Shown piece by piece: positions 1-8,746 of a stretch of 42,709 bases of DNA. Under the pieces are notes generated by a model. It ran no database searches. It had not been told where the DNA came from and worked only from the letters and a program-made list of their open reading frames with translations. Source of the stretch: CG2-30-68-42 sp037440385 (lineage in GTDB: Bacteria; Pseudomonadota; Gammaproteobacteria; Burkholderiales; Rhodocyclaceae); NCBI GenBank assembly GCA_037440385.1, contig JBBIUI010000007.1, positions 1-42,709 of the forward strand. Direction: 5' to 3'. Positions within the stretch are counted from its first letter, which is position 1. The number at the start of each line of letters is the position of its first letter. Both the position numbers and the translations under genes were made by a program.

Positions 1-228
1 GACGGGCTGCTCGCCGGCAAGCTTCTGCGTCATGATGCCATTGGCGTAGCGACCCGGTACGCTCGAAACGCCGCGCCGCTTCCGAGTCCGCGTTCCGTCG
101 AGTGAACGACCGCACGACGACGTTGCGCGGCGCTGCGCTGCCCCCGCCAATCATCGACCTCGGCGGTCAGCGCGGCGCGCTCCGGCAAGCGCCGATCCCG
201 GCGCAGGCGTGCAGCAATGTTCCGGTCA
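1..228. other. Left-edge stretch without a confident gene
   Basis: I cannot assign a gene here. On the minus strand an ATG at 31-33 opens a frame reading MTQKLAGEQPV that runs off the window edge. In betaproteobacteria the gene following this methyltransferase is usually rnhA (ribonuclease HI), so this could be its first eleven residues, but no RNase H motif is inside the window and no Shine-Dalgarno sequence precedes the ATG. On the plus strand an open frame enters from the edge and stops with TGA at 103-105; it resembles nothing I recognise. Positions 106-228 hold no recognisable element. Confidence 0.3.
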
Positions 229-996
229 TCACGCATCGTCATGCCAGATGGATGGATGTCGCGGCTGCCGTTGCATCGCGCACGGTTCGCGCACGTCTCG
301 CTGGACGACCGGAGCCAGCGCCTTCGCCCGCGCCTTCCGGTCGCGCCACACCGGCTGGATCAGACGCAAGCCATGTACACGCTTGACCGCCTGGACGATG
401 TAGACGGCGCCCGCGATCGGCCACCAGCGCTCGCCCGCACGTTCCACGAACCGCCACGACCCCGGGCGAACCGGCCGGGCCATGGCCGGCGCATAGCAGC
501 CGAACCGGCCGAGCTGCATCTCGAAACCGAGCAGGGCGAGCCAGTCTTTGAGGCGCATGACGCTCAGATAGTGGCCGCACCACGGAAACTGCGCTTCGCC
601 ACGCGCGAGCCAGCGGCGAGCGCCCCACAGGCTGAACGGATTGAAGCCGGTGACGATCACCTGGCCCTCGGGTACCAGCACGCGCTCGACCTCGCGCAGG
701 ATCTGATGCGGATTGTCCGAGAACTCGAGCGCGTGCGGCAGCACCACAAGATCGATGCTGGTCGTCGCAAACGGAAGACGGAAACAGTCGGCACGCACCG
801 CACCGGCGGTACGGGAGCAGCCGGATCGCAGCGGCATGCGGTTGGCGCGCAGAAAATCGCGCTCGAGCAATCCGATCTGCAGCGCGTTGAAGCCGAAGAT
901 GTCGGCGACCAGTTCGTCGTGTCGCGCCTGTTCCCATGCCGCGACGTATTCGCCCTGCGGCGTCGCGAGCCATTCGCTCAAGCCGCCGATTGACAT
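229..996 (-). CDS. SAM-dependent methyltransferase, YafS-like
   Basis: Predicted 255-residue class I methyltransferase of the Methyltransf_11 type that sits next to gloB in many proteobacteria (YafS in E. coli); its substrate is not known to me. The start ATG at 994-996 gives MSIGGLSEWL, and the aromatic-rich beginning with LQIGL is typical of this family. The usual GxGxG SAM-binding loop is not obvious. The later motifs are clear: DLVVLPHALEFSDNP (motif II region) and REVERVLVPEGQVIVTGFNP (motif III region). The C-terminal tail is basic. It is divergent from gloB, with only 30 bp between the two start codons, so the promoters must overlap or lie inside the genes. Family assignment is firm; the reaction is not. 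Confidence 0.85.
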   Translation of the reverse strand: MSIGGLSEWLATPQGEYVAAWEQARHDELVADIFGFNALQIGLLERDFLRANRMPLRSGCSRTAGAVRADCFRLPFATTSIDLVVLPHALEFSDNPHQILREVERVLVPEGQVIVTGFNPFSLWGARRWLARGEAQFPWCGHYLSVMRLKDWLALLGFEMQLGRFGCYAPAMARPVRPGSWRFVERAGERWWPIAGAVYIVQAVKRVHGLRLIQPVWRDRKARAKALAPVVQRDVREPCAMQRQPRHPSIWHDDA

Positions 997-1026
997 TTCC
1001 GCGCCGCTGCACAAGACTGGTTCGCC

Positions 1027-1788
1027 ATGGAGATCGTGCCGATACGCGCCTTTCGCGACAACTACATCTGGGCGATCCGCGAGGGCGGGCACGCGGCCGT
1101 CGTCGATCCCGGCGACGCCGCGCCGGTGTGCGCGTACCTGGCTGCCGAAGGTCTGCGTCTCGCCGCGATTCTCGTCACCCATCATCACCCGGACCACGCC
1201 GGCGGAATCGGCGCCTTGTGCTCGATCGCGCAGGTGCCGGTCTATGGGCCCGCAGCGGAGCCGATTCCGGGAGTGACCGACCGGCTCGCCGAACCGCAAT
1301 CCGTCCGGGTTCCCGGGACCGGCGTCGAATTCGCGGTTCTCGACGTGCCCGGCCATACGCGCGGCCACGTCGCGTATTATGGGGCAAACGTGCTGATGTG
1401 TGGCGACACGCTGTTCGGCTGCGGATGCGGCAGGCTGTTCGAAGGCAGCCCCGGGCAAATGTGGCGCTCGCTGCAGAAACTCGCCGCGCTGCCCGCCGAC
1501 ACGCATGTGTTCTGCGCGCACGAATACACCGAGGCCAACATCGAATTCGCGCTCGCCGTCGAACCCGGCAACCGGGCACTGCGCCGCCGCGCCGATGCGG
1601 TGCATGTCCGTCGCGCCGCGCAGCTTCCGACGGTGCCTTCGACCGTCGCGGAAGAAACGGCGACCAATCCGTTCCTGCGTTGTACGGAACCGGCCGTGAT
1701 CGAAGCGGCGGCGCACTTTCGCGGCCGCAAGCTCGACGATCCGGTCGAGGTATTCGCGTCGATTCGCGAATGGAAGGACGATTTCTAG
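1027..1788 (+). CDS. gloB: Hydroxyacylglutathione hydrolase (glyoxalase II)
   Basis: Cytosolic binuclear metal hydrolase that splits S-D-lactoylglutathione into D-lactate and glutathione, the second step of methylglyoxal detoxification. The 253-residue length matches the family. The metallo-beta-lactamase motif THHHPDH is at residues 51-57, the next ligand His110 is in VPGHTRGH, and the bridging aspartate is Asp127 in MCGDTLF. CAHEYTEAN near residue 168 provides the last histidine and begins the C-terminal substrate-binding domain. The ATG at 1027 gives MEIVPIRAFRDNYIW, the normal glyoxalase II beginning. It is divergent from the methyltransferase and convergent with the diguanylate cyclase gene, with 3 bp between the two stop codons. 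Confidence 0.96.
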   Translation: MEIVPIRAFRDNYIWAIREGGHAAVVDPGDAAPVCAYLAAEGLRLAAILVTHHHPDHAGGIGALCSIAQVPVYGPAAEPIPGVTDRLAEPQSVRVPGTGVEFAVLDVPGHTRGHVAYYGANVLMCGDTLFGCGCGRLFEGSPGQMWRSLQKLAALPADTHVFCAHEYTEANIEFALAVEPGNRALRRRADAVHVRRAAQLPTVPSTVAEETATNPFLRCTEPAVIEAAAHFRGRKLDDPVEVFASIREWKDDF

Positions 1789-1791
1789 CCG

Positions 1792-2757
1792 TCACGCGCC
1801 CGCGGCCGGGAGCGTGTAATGGACGATCCGGTTGCGTCCCTGCCGCTTGGCCTCGTAGAGCGCCGCATCCGACCAGTGCAGCAGGTCCGGCTGGCGATCT
1901 CCGGCGGCCGGCATCATCGCGGCCGAACCCGCGCTGATCGTCACCACACGCGCGGCCTCGGAGGCCGCATGCGGCAGCGCCAGCGCCTCGACCGCCGCGC
2001 GTGCCTTCTCGGCAAGCGCCGCGGCCCCGCCGGAGTCGGTCTCGGGCAGGATGATCGTGAACTCCTCGCCGCCGAAGCGCGTCACGCGGTCTCCGGGTCG
2101 CCGCACCGACGCCTCGATCGCGCGCGCCACCGCGCGCAGGCATTCATCACCCGCCTGGTGACCGTACATGTCGTTGTACTGCTTGAAGAAGTCGATGTCG
2201 CACAGCACCAGCGCGAGCGGACGCTTCATTCGGACGCTGCGCCGCCACTCGCGCGCGAAGCTCTCGTCGAACTGGCGCCGGTTGGCGATGCCGGTCAGTC
2301 CGTCGATGGAGGACAGACGGCGCAGTTCGCGATTGGCGACATCGAGCTTGTGGGTGAGCGCGACGAGCGATCCGCGCATCTGGACAATACGCTGCATCGC
2401 GCGCAGTTTCGCGCCCAGCACGGTTGCGCTGACCGGTTTCGCGAGGTAGTCGTCGCCTCCCGCGGCGATGCCGCGCTCGAGATCCTCGTCGGTATTGCGC
2501 GCCGTCAGGAAGACGATCGGCGTCCATTCGCCGTTGCGCTCTTTCGCACGTATCCGCTCGGCAACCTGGAAGCCGTCGATGTCGGGAAGGATGATGTCGA
2601 GCAGTACGAGCTCCGGCTTGCGGCTCTCGTACAGCTCCAGGCCGGCGGCTCCGCTGGCAGCCGCGAACGCCGTCATCCCGAGCTTGCCCAGCTGGCGGCA
2701 CACCGCATCGAGCGTCGTGCGGGAATCCTCGATCACCAGAACCTTCATCGACTGCAT
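1792..2757 (-). CDS. Response regulator with diguanylate cyclase (GGDEF) output
   Basis: PleD-like cytosolic protein of 321 residues that should make cyclic di-GMP when phosphorylated. Residues 4-120 form a receiver domain: acidic pocket at Glu10-Asp11, phosphoacceptor Asp54 in LVLLDIILPD, and Lys107 in LAKPVS. After a helical linker (about 125-150) comes a GGDEF domain with the active-site variant GGEEF at 229-233, which is normally active. The inhibitory site RxxD (Arg220, Asp223) lies exactly five residues before it, so product inhibition is likely. The start at 2757 is preceded by GGAG about 7 nt upstream; a second ATG at 2748 is possible. No cognate histidine kinase lies nearby. Its position beside mltD and divergent from it may reflect only a shared intergenic region. 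Confidence 0.93.
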   Translation of the reverse strand: MQSMKVLVIEDSRTTLDAVCRQLGKLGMTAFAAASGAAGLELYESRKPELVLLDIILPDIDGFQVAERIRAKERNGEWTPIVFLTARNTDEDLERGIAAGGDDYLAKPVSATVLGAKLRAMQRIVQMRGSLVALTHKLDVANRELRRLSSIDGLTGIANRRQFDESFAREWRRSVRMKRPLALVLCDIDFFKQYNDMYGHQAGDECLRAVARAIEASVRRPGDRVTRFGGEEFTIILPETDSGGAAALAEKARAAVEALALPHAASEAARVVTISAGSAAMMPAAGDRQPDLLHWSDAALYEAKRQGRNRIVHYTLPAAGA

Positions 2758-2832
2758 CGCGGTCTCCGGGAAATTCGTCCGACAGCGACCACCGTCGCCT
2801 GCACTGCGCAGTCGCCCCGGCCTGAATGGAGC

Positions 2833-2862
2833 TTGACGCCTGCAACACAATAACGATAGCAT
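2833..2862 (+). promoter_or_regulatory. Predicted sigma70 promoter of mltD
   Basis: TTGACG at 2833-2838 and TAGCAT at 2857-2862 with an 18-bp spacer. The predicted start of transcription, near 2869, leaves a short leader that ends with the purine-rich ribosome site just before the GTG start of mltD. It is the only good match in the 133-bp divergent gap. I found no comparable promoter for the diguanylate cyclase gene on the other strand. Confidence 0.5.
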
Positions 2863-2890
2863 CCCTGGCCGAAACAGGGGAGGGAGACCC

Positions 2891-4315
2891 GTGGCACAAA
2901 TACCACGCTCACGCGCTTGCCTATTGGGGTGGTTGGCCGCACTCGCCGTTGCGCCGGGGCTCGCCCAGCAAACCGGTGACGCCCAGCAAACCGGTGACGC
3001 GCCGAAAGGGACGGTTGCCGCAGTGCCCTCGCCTGCACAGGCTGGAGCTCCCGAACCGATCGAGGTGCGCGAGGTCCTGCCGCGTATCGCCACCGTGGAT
3101 CTCGTCGCCGAACCCGAAGACATCTGGGAACGACTGCGCAACGGCTTCTCGATGCCCAACCTCGACAGCCCGCTGGTCACCGAGCAGCAGGCGTGGTATC
3201 TGAGCCACCCGCAAACGCTCGCGCGCATCCTCGAGCGATCGCGCCGTTACCTGTTCCACATCGCAGAGGAGATCGAAAAGCGCGGACTTCCGTCCGAGCT
3301 CGCCTTGCTGCCCATGGTCGAGAGCGCCTACAACCCGATGGCGCTGTCGCCCGCGCGAGCCTCCGGCCTGTGGCAGTTCATCCCCGAGACGGGGCGCAAC
3401 TACAATCTGCGGCAAAACTGGTGGGTCGACGAACGGCGCGACATCGTCGCCTCGACCAGTGCCGCGCTGGATTACCTGCGCGACATCTACGAGATGAACG
3501 GCGACTGGCATCTCGCACTCGCTTCCTACAACTGGGGCGAGAACGCCGTGGCCCGCGCAGTCGAGCGCAACCGCGCGAAGGGGCTGCCGAACGATTATCT
3601 GAACCTGCCGATGCCGGCGGAGACGCGCAACTACGTGCCCAAGCTCCAGGCGCTGAAGAACATCATCGCCCGCCCGCAACTGTTCGGTGTCGTTCTAGAC
3701 CCGATACCCAACCGCCCTTATTTCGTCACCGTCAAAAAACCGGCGGACATGGACATCGCCGTGGCTGCGCGTCTGGCTGAAGTTCCGATCGAGGAATTCC
3801 GGGCGCTCAATCCGGCCTACAACCGGCCCGTGGCAAACGGCGAGTCGCGACTGGTACTCCCGGCGGACAAAGTGGAGATTTTTCGGGCGAATCTGGCCCG
3901 CCACGACAGCCCCCTGGTGACCTGGCAGACCTACACGCTGCGCAAGGGTGACCGGCTCGATCGCATCTCGCGCGCGTTCGGCATCACGCTGGCACGGCTC
4001 AGGGAGGTCAATGGCATCACGCCGCGGATGAAGCTCGGAAGCGGACATTCCGTTCTGGTGCCCGCGCGCAACCCGCTGTCGGTAAGCGATACACTGGCCG
4101 TCAACCTGCCGCCGGCACGGGTCGAATCGCCCGCTCGCCCACGCAAGGCGGTGAAGACCGCCGCGAATTTCATTCGCCGCGCCGTTCCTGCGGTGCGAAC
4201 GGCGCGGCGCGGCCAATCCGTGGCGGTGCGTGCCCACCCGGTGCGGCCGCAGGCCAAGTCTTCGCGCAGCATCCTCGCCCTCAAGAGCGCCGGCAAGCGC
4301 GCATCGGGTTCGTAG
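2891..4315 (+). CDS. mltD: Membrane-bound lytic murein transglycosylase D
   Basis: Periplasmic enzyme that cleaves peptidoglycan glycan strands to 1,6-anhydromuropeptides. The 474-residue protein begins at a GTG (2891) preceded by the purine run AGGGGAGGGAGA. Residues 1-25 are a signal peptide ending GLA. The SLT domain spans about 105-240: catalytic Glu144 in MVESAYNP, ASGLWQFIP at 157-165, and a later SYNWGENAV. A less clear LysM-like segment follows the SLT domain, and a clear LysM is in TYTLRKGDRLDRISRAFGI. The last 60 residues are basic and low in complexity. The lipobox cysteine of E. coli MltD is not evident at the signal-peptide junction, so anchoring may differ. An 18-bp tandem duplication lies just after the signal peptide. 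It converges on yejF with a 14-bp gap. Confidence 0.94.
   Translation: MAQIPRSRACLLGWLAALAVAPGLAQQTGDAQQTGDAPKGTVAAVPSPAQAGAPEPIEVREVLPRIATVDLVAEPEDIWERLRNGFSMPNLDSPLVTEQQAWYLSHPQTLARILERSRRYLFHIAEEIEKRGLPSELALLPMVESAYNPMALSPARASGLWQFIPETGRNYNLRQNWWVDERRDIVASTSAALDYLRDIYEMNGDWHLALASYNWGENAVARAVERNRAKGLPNDYLNLPMPAETRNYVPKLQALKNIIARPQLFGVVLDPIPNRPYFVTVKKPADMDIAVAARLAEVPIEEFRALNPAYNRPVANGESRLVLPADKVEIFRANLARHDSPLVTWQTYTLRKGDRLDRISRAFGITLARLREVNGITPRMKLGSGHSVLVPARNPLSVSDTLAVNLPPARVESPARPRKAVKTAANFIRRAVPAVRTARRGQSVAVRAHPVRPQAKSSRSILALKSAGKRASGS
2963..2998 (+). repeat. 18-bp perfect tandem duplication inside mltD
   Basis: Two identical 18-bp copies, 2963-2980 and 2981-2998, sit end to end and encode AQQTGD twice at the mature N-terminus of MltD. 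The duplication keeps the frame and falls in the flexible region after the signal peptide, so it should be neutral for enzyme activity. It can change copy number by slippage. Confidence 0.9.
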
Positions 4316-4329
4316 CCGATCGCACCGGC

Positions 4330-6333
4330 TCAGCCACCGAACAGGTGGCAACGCAGCACGTGTGTCGGCGACAGGCGGGTGTGCTCCGGATAACGCCGCC
4401 GGCATTCGTCCATCGCCTTCGGGCAACGCGGGTGGAAGTGGCAGCCGGCGGGCGGGTTGGCCGGCGACGGAAGTTCACCACGCACCGCGATCGCGCGCCG
4501 CTGCTGCGCCGCGTCCGGCCGCAATACCGAACCGAGCAATGCTTCCGTATAGGGATGCCTGGGCGCGCCCAGCACTTCGCCCGCGCTGCCCACCTCGACG
4601 ATGCGCCCGAGGTACATGACGGCCACCTCGTGCGCGAGATATTCCACCACCGCGAGGTTGTGCGTGATGAACAGGTAGGACAGGTGCAGGCGTTGCTGCA
4701 GCTCCCGGAGCAGGTTCAGGATCTGGGCCTGCACCGAAACATCGAGTGCGCTGGTCGGCTCGTCGCAGATCAGCAGCCGGGGCTTGACCGCCAGTGCCCG
4801 CGCGATCGCGATGCGCTGGCGCTGCCCGCCCGAGAATTCATGTGGAAACCGCTCGATCATGTCGGAGGATAGCCCCACCGCCGGCAGCAGCGCGTCGATC
4901 TGCGCGCGCACGTCGAGGTCACCGCCGTGCGCGGCGGCGATCCCCTCGGCGATGATCTCGCCCACCGGCAGGCGCGGATTCAGTGATGCGTAAGGATCCT
5001 GAAAGATCATCTGCATGCCCGCACGCGCACGCTTGAGCGCGCCGCCGGTCAGACCGTCGAGCGGCTTCCCCAGGAATCTCACCCGGCCGGTGCTCGGCCG
5101 GATCAGACGCAGGATCGCTTTCCCGGCGGTGGTCTTCCCGCAACCCGATTCGCCCACCAGCGCGAGCGTGCGTCCCGGTGCGAGCTCGAGCGAAATGCCG
5201 TCGACGGCCCTGACCTGCCCGACGGTACGCTTGAACAGCCCCCGCCGGATCGGAAAATGCACGCGCAGGTCCTCGACCGCCAGCAGCGGCGCGGCGCCAT
5301 CGCCGGCATCCGATCCGATGCCTTCCGACGCGCGGACCGGCGCAGCACGGCTCGTCGACGTCACCCCGGGAGCATACAGGTGGCAGCGCACCGCATGCCC
5401 ATCGCCGGTCACGTGCCATGCGGGCGCATCGTGGCGACAGCGCTCGAAGGCGCGATCGCAGCGCGGCGCGAATCGGCAGCCTGCGAAGCGCGTCGCGAGC
5501 GCGGGCACGGAACCTTCGATCGTCGCGAGCCGGGCACCGCGTCGCTGCGCGCCCGGCAGCGCCTCGAACAGTCGCCTCGAATAGGGGTGGCGCGCGCCGG
5601 CGAAGAAGTCCGCGCGCCCCGCGACCTCGACCAGTTCTCCCGCATACATCACGGCGACCCGATGGGCCACGCGTGCCACCACGCCGAGATCGTGCGTGAT
5701 CAGCAGCAGGGCCATGGACCGGCTGCGCTGGAGTTCGACCAACAGGTCGAGCACCTGCGCCTGGATCGTCACGTCGAGCGCGGTGGTCGGTTCATCCGCG
5801 ATCAGCAACGCCGGCTCACCGGCGAGCGCCATCGCGGTCATCACGCGCTGCTTCATTCCGCCCGAAAGCTGGAAGGGAAACTCGTCCAGACGGCGCTGCG
5901 GATCGGAAATCCCGACGGCGGACAGCGCTTCGACGGCGCGCGCCCGCGCACGCGCGCCGCGTACGCCCGCATGCCGGTCGAGCACCTCGCAGACCTGGGT
6001 TCCGATGGTCAGCACCGGATTGAGGCTGGTGGCCGGTTCCTGGAAGATCATCGCGATGCGCCCGCCGCGCACGTCGCGCATCGCTGCCTCGGGCAGCGCC
6101 ATCAGATCGTCGCCGTCGAGCTCGACACGACCGCCTGCGAGCCGCGCCGCCGCAGGCAGCAGACGCAGCAGGGACAACGCCGTCATCGACTTGCCGCAAC
6201 CCGATTCGCCCAACAGCGCGAAGGTCGTGCCCGTCTCGACCGAAAAGGAAACGTCGTCGACCGCCCGTGCCGTGCCCTCCGGCGTGTCGATGACGGTGGT
6301 CAGTCCCGTGACCTCGAGCAGCGCGCGAGCCAT
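4330..6333 (-). CDS. yejF: Peptide ABC importer, fused double ATPase (YejF-like)
   Basis: Cytoplasmic ATP-hydrolysing subunit of a YejABEF-type oligopeptide importer, the route used by microcin C and similar peptides in E. coli. The 667 residues contain two complete ABC ATPase halves, as in YejF, where Opp/Dpp systems use two proteins. The first half has Walker A GESGCGKS at 42-49, signature LSGGMKQRV and Walker B LLIADEPT. The second half has GESGCGKTT, FSGGQRQRI and LLICDEPTSALD. Each half ends with the oligopeptide-transporter C-terminal extension rich in Cys and Arg (CRFAPRCDRAF and CHFHPRCPKAM). It is the last gene of a four-gene minus-strand operon, starting 7 bp after the yejE stop. 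Confidence 0.95.
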   Translation of the reverse strand: MARALLEVTGLTTVIDTPEGTARAVDDVSFSVETGTTFALLGESGCGKSMTALSLLRLLPAAARLAGGRVELDGDDLMALPEAAMRDVRGGRIAMIFQEPATSLNPVLTIGTQVCEVLDRHAGVRGARARARAVEALSAVGISDPQRRLDEFPFQLSGGMKQRVMTAMALAGEPALLIADEPTTALDVTIQAQVLDLLVELQRSRSMALLLITHDLGVVARVAHRVAVMYAGELVEVAGRADFFAGARHPYSRRLFEALPGAQRRGARLATIEGSVPALATRFAGCRFAPRCDRAFERCRHDAPAWHVTGDGHAVRCHLYAPGVTSTSRAAPVRASEGIGSDAGDGAAPLLAVEDLRVHFPIRRGLFKRTVGQVRAVDGISLELAPGRTLALVGESGCGKTTAGKAILRLIRPSTGRVRFLGKPLDGLTGGALKRARAGMQMIFQDPYASLNPRLPVGEIIAEGIAAAHGGDLDVRAQIDALLPAVGLSSDMIERFPHEFSGGQRQRIAIARALAVKPRLLICDEPTSALDVSVQAQILNLLRELQQRLHLSYLFITHNLAVVEYLAHEVAVMYLGRIVEVGSAGEVLGAPRHPYTEALLGSVLRPDAAQQRRAIAVRGELPSPANPPAGCHFHPRCPKAMDECRRRYPEHTRLSPTHVLRCHLFGG

Positions 6334-6340
6334 GCTCCGA

Positions 6341-7768
6341 TCAGGCCGCTGAAAGACGACGCCGCGCGACACGCCCGGCCATGCGCGGATCGAACGCGTC
6401 GCGAACCGCATCGGCGAGCAGGTTCGCGGAAAGCACCAGCGCGAACATGAACAGGAACGCGGCAACCAGCGACCACCACACGAGCGGTTCGCGCGACAGC
6501 TCCAGCCGCGCCGCGTTGATCATCGTCCCGAAACTGAACGTGCTCGGGTCGACGCCGATGCCGACATAGGACAGCACCGCCTCGGCCAGCACCAGCCCGG
6601 AAAAGTCCATCACCACGGCGATCATCACGATGTGCATCAGGTTCGGCAGGATGTGCCGCAGCATGATGCGCGGCGCCGACACCCCGAACGCGCGGGCTGC
6701 CTCGACGTATTCGAGCTCGCGCAGCTTCATCGTCTCGCCGCGAAGCAGCCGGCACAGCCCGGTCCAGCTCGTCACGCCGAGGATCGCGCACAACGCCAGC
6801 AGCCTCGCATCGGCGCGTTCGGCTGCGGTCGCGAACCATTGCGGGTGGGTATCGATCAGCACCTGCATCATCAGTACCGAGGCGGCGATCAGCAGCACGC
6901 CCGGAATCGAGTTCAGCGTCGTATAGAGGTACTGGATGAGATCATCGACCCGTCCGCCGAAATAGCCTGCGACGATGCCCAGGGCGACGGCGAAGGGCAG
7001 CATGATCAGCGTGGTCAGGGTGCCGATCACGAGCGCAGTGCGGATGCTCTTGAGCGCGAGCAGCAGCACGTCCTGGCCCACCTTGTCGGTGCCCAGCACA
7101 TGGTAATGGCCGGCGAGCAGCGCAATCGGAATGGCCGCGAGCAGCACCAGCCCGGCGGCGGCCAGCACCGCGTTCCATGCGAAACCGGTGTCGCCGCGCC
7201 AGATCCGCGACCAGGCTGCCCACGCGCCGCAGCCGAGCGCGCGCCCCACCCGCCGTGCGACCGCAACCGCGAGTGCGAGCCAGATTCCGAGCGCGAGTGC
7301 CGCGCCGCCGATCGTTCGCGACGCGATGTCGGCGCCCCGATCGCCCGGATCCTTCAGGTGGCGCCCCGCGTGTCTGAGCGGCGGATAGTCCCGGTACTGG
7401 CTGCCATCGGCCCGCTCGATGGTCTCCTTCGCGTACAGGCGCGTCGCGAACGGCGCCGAATAGGTCTTCTCGGCGCGCGCCCTCAGACCGGAGATGGCCA
7501 GGTCGAACACGCTGGTGACTTCGACGGAATAGGCGAGTGACACGCCGTCCAGGCGTGCGCGAAAGTGCAGCGAGTCGGTCAGCCCGATCAGCACGAAAAC
7601 GCCGAGCACCACCGCGGACGCCATGCCGGCGCGGCTCTCGCCCACGCGCCTCCACGCGGCGCGCAGCAGACGGTTGCGCCGGCCGTACCACGCCAGCAGC
7701 AGCGCAGCCGCAACGAGCACGAAGATCAGTGCATCGGTCCACAGCACGACGGGCACGAACGGCATCAT
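6341..7768 (-). CDS. yejE: Peptide ABC importer, inner-membrane permease (YejE-like)
   Basis: Second permease of the YejABEF importer. The transport domain at the C-terminal side has the BPD_transp_1 layout, with HVLGTDKVGQDVL before the core helices and the EAA loop (EYVEAARAFGVSAPRIMLRH) that contacts the ATPase. At 475 residues it is well over 100 residues longer than E. coli YejE (341). The extra length is in the first half, which has additional hydrophobic segments (about 8-26, 48-66 and 180-200) and a charged region that should face the periplasm. The ATG at 7768 overlaps the yejB stop in the ATGA arrangement, so the two permeases are translationally coupled; a second ATG follows directly. 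Confidence 0.92.
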   Translation of the reverse strand: MMPFVPVVLWTDALIFVLVAAALLLAWYGRRNRLLRAAWRRVGESRAGMASAVVLGVFVLIGLTDSLHFRARLDGVSLAYSVEVTSVFDLAISGLRARAEKTYSAPFATRLYAKETIERADGSQYRDYPPLRHAGRHLKDPGDRGADIASRTIGGAALALGIWLALAVAVARRVGRALGCGAWAAWSRIWRGDTGFAWNAVLAAAGLVLLAAIPIALLAGHYHVLGTDKVGQDVLLLALKSIRTALVIGTLTTLIMLPFAVALGIVAGYFGGRVDDLIQYLYTTLNSIPGVLLIAASVLMMQVLIDTHPQWFATAAERADARLLALCAILGVTSWTGLCRLLRGETMKLRELEYVEAARAFGVSAPRIMLRHILPNLMHIVMIAVVMDFSGLVLAEAVLSYVGIGVDPSTFSFGTMINAARLELSREPLVWWSLVAAFLFMFALVLSANLLADAVRDAFDPRMAGRVARRRLSAA

Positions 7769-8742
7769 TCGAAGCGGATGCGCGGGTCGACCAGCGTGTA
7801 CGAAATGTCGGTCGCGATCAGGCCGACGATGTACAGCACCGAACCCAGAAAGACCATCGCGCGCACGACCGCGAAGTCCTGCGCGTTGATCGCGTCGATC
7901 GTGTAGCTGCCCAGGCCGGGAATGCCGAAGAACGACTCGGCGATCAGGCTGCCCATGAACAGCAGCGGAATCACGACGACGACTCCGGTCAGGATCGGGA
8001 TCATCGCGTTGCGCAGCACATGGCGGAACAGCACGGTCGTCTCGGCCAGACCCTTCGCGCGCGCGGTGCGCACATACTCGCGGTTGATCTCCTCGAGGAA
8101 GATCGTGCGGTACCAGCGCGTGCTGGCACCGATGTGCGCGACGACGCCCACCACCACCGGAAGCACCAGGAAACGCGCGACGTCGATGCCGTCGCCATAT
8201 CCGGAGATCGGCACCAGGCGCCACAGCGTCGAGACCACATACTGGCCGCCGATGATGTAGAACAGGCTGGAGATCGACATCATCGCGATGGCGAGGATCA
8301 CGCCCCACAGATCGAGATAGGTCGCGCGGAACAGCACCTGGAACAGCGCGAGCGACACCGTGACGTACAGCCCGAGCAGGAACACCGGCAGCGCCAGCGC
8401 CAGGCTCGGACCCATGCGCCGGCGGATCTGGTACGAGATGTCGTCGCCGTTGTCCGAGCGGCCGAAGTCGAATGCGAACAGCCGCACCGATTTCTCGAAG
8501 AAGATCGTATCGCGCAGCGCGCCGATCCCGGCCGAGCGTTCGTTGTAGACGAGCGGTTTGTCATATCCGCGTTCCGCCTTCCACTTCGCGATCGCCTCGG
8601 GGGTGACGCGCTTGATGCCCAGTTGCATGCGCGCCATGTCGTCGGGCGTGTTGACGACGAAGAACAGCGCGAAGGTCAGCAGGTTCACGCCGATCAGGAT
8701 CGGGATCGCGTACAGGATGCGCCGGACAACGTAGGCGAACAT
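7765..8742 (-). CDS. yejB: Peptide ABC importer, inner-membrane permease (YejB-like)
   Basis: First permease of the YejABEF importer, 325 residues. It begins MFAYVVRRILYAIPILIGVN, the usual first membrane helix of DppB/OppB/YejB permeases, followed by a periplasmic stretch and five further hydrophobic segments. The ATPase-contacting EAA-like loop is NREYVRTARAKGLAETTVLFRH, quoted in part: REYVRTARAKGL. The end LVDPRIRFE is typical. It starts 4 bp after the yejA stop and overlaps yejE by 4 nt, so the four genes form one transcription unit A-B-E-F. It is somewhat shorter than E. coli YejB (364). Confidence 0.94.
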   Translation of the reverse strand: MFAYVVRRILYAIPILIGVNLLTFALFFVVNTPDDMARMQLGIKRVTPEAIAKWKAERGYDKPLVYNERSAGIGALRDTIFFEKSVRLFAFDFGRSDNGDDISYQIRRRMGPSLALALPVFLLGLYVTVSLALFQVLFRATYLDLWGVILAIAMMSISSLFYIIGGQYVVSTLWRLVPISGYGDGIDVARFLVLPVVVGVVAHIGASTRWYRTIFLEEINREYVRTARAKGLAETTVLFRHVLRNAMIPILTGVVVVIPLLFMGSLIAESFFGIPGLGSYTIDAINAQDFAVVRAMVFLGSVLYIVGLIATDISYTLVDPRIRFE

Positions 8743-8746
8743 GCCG

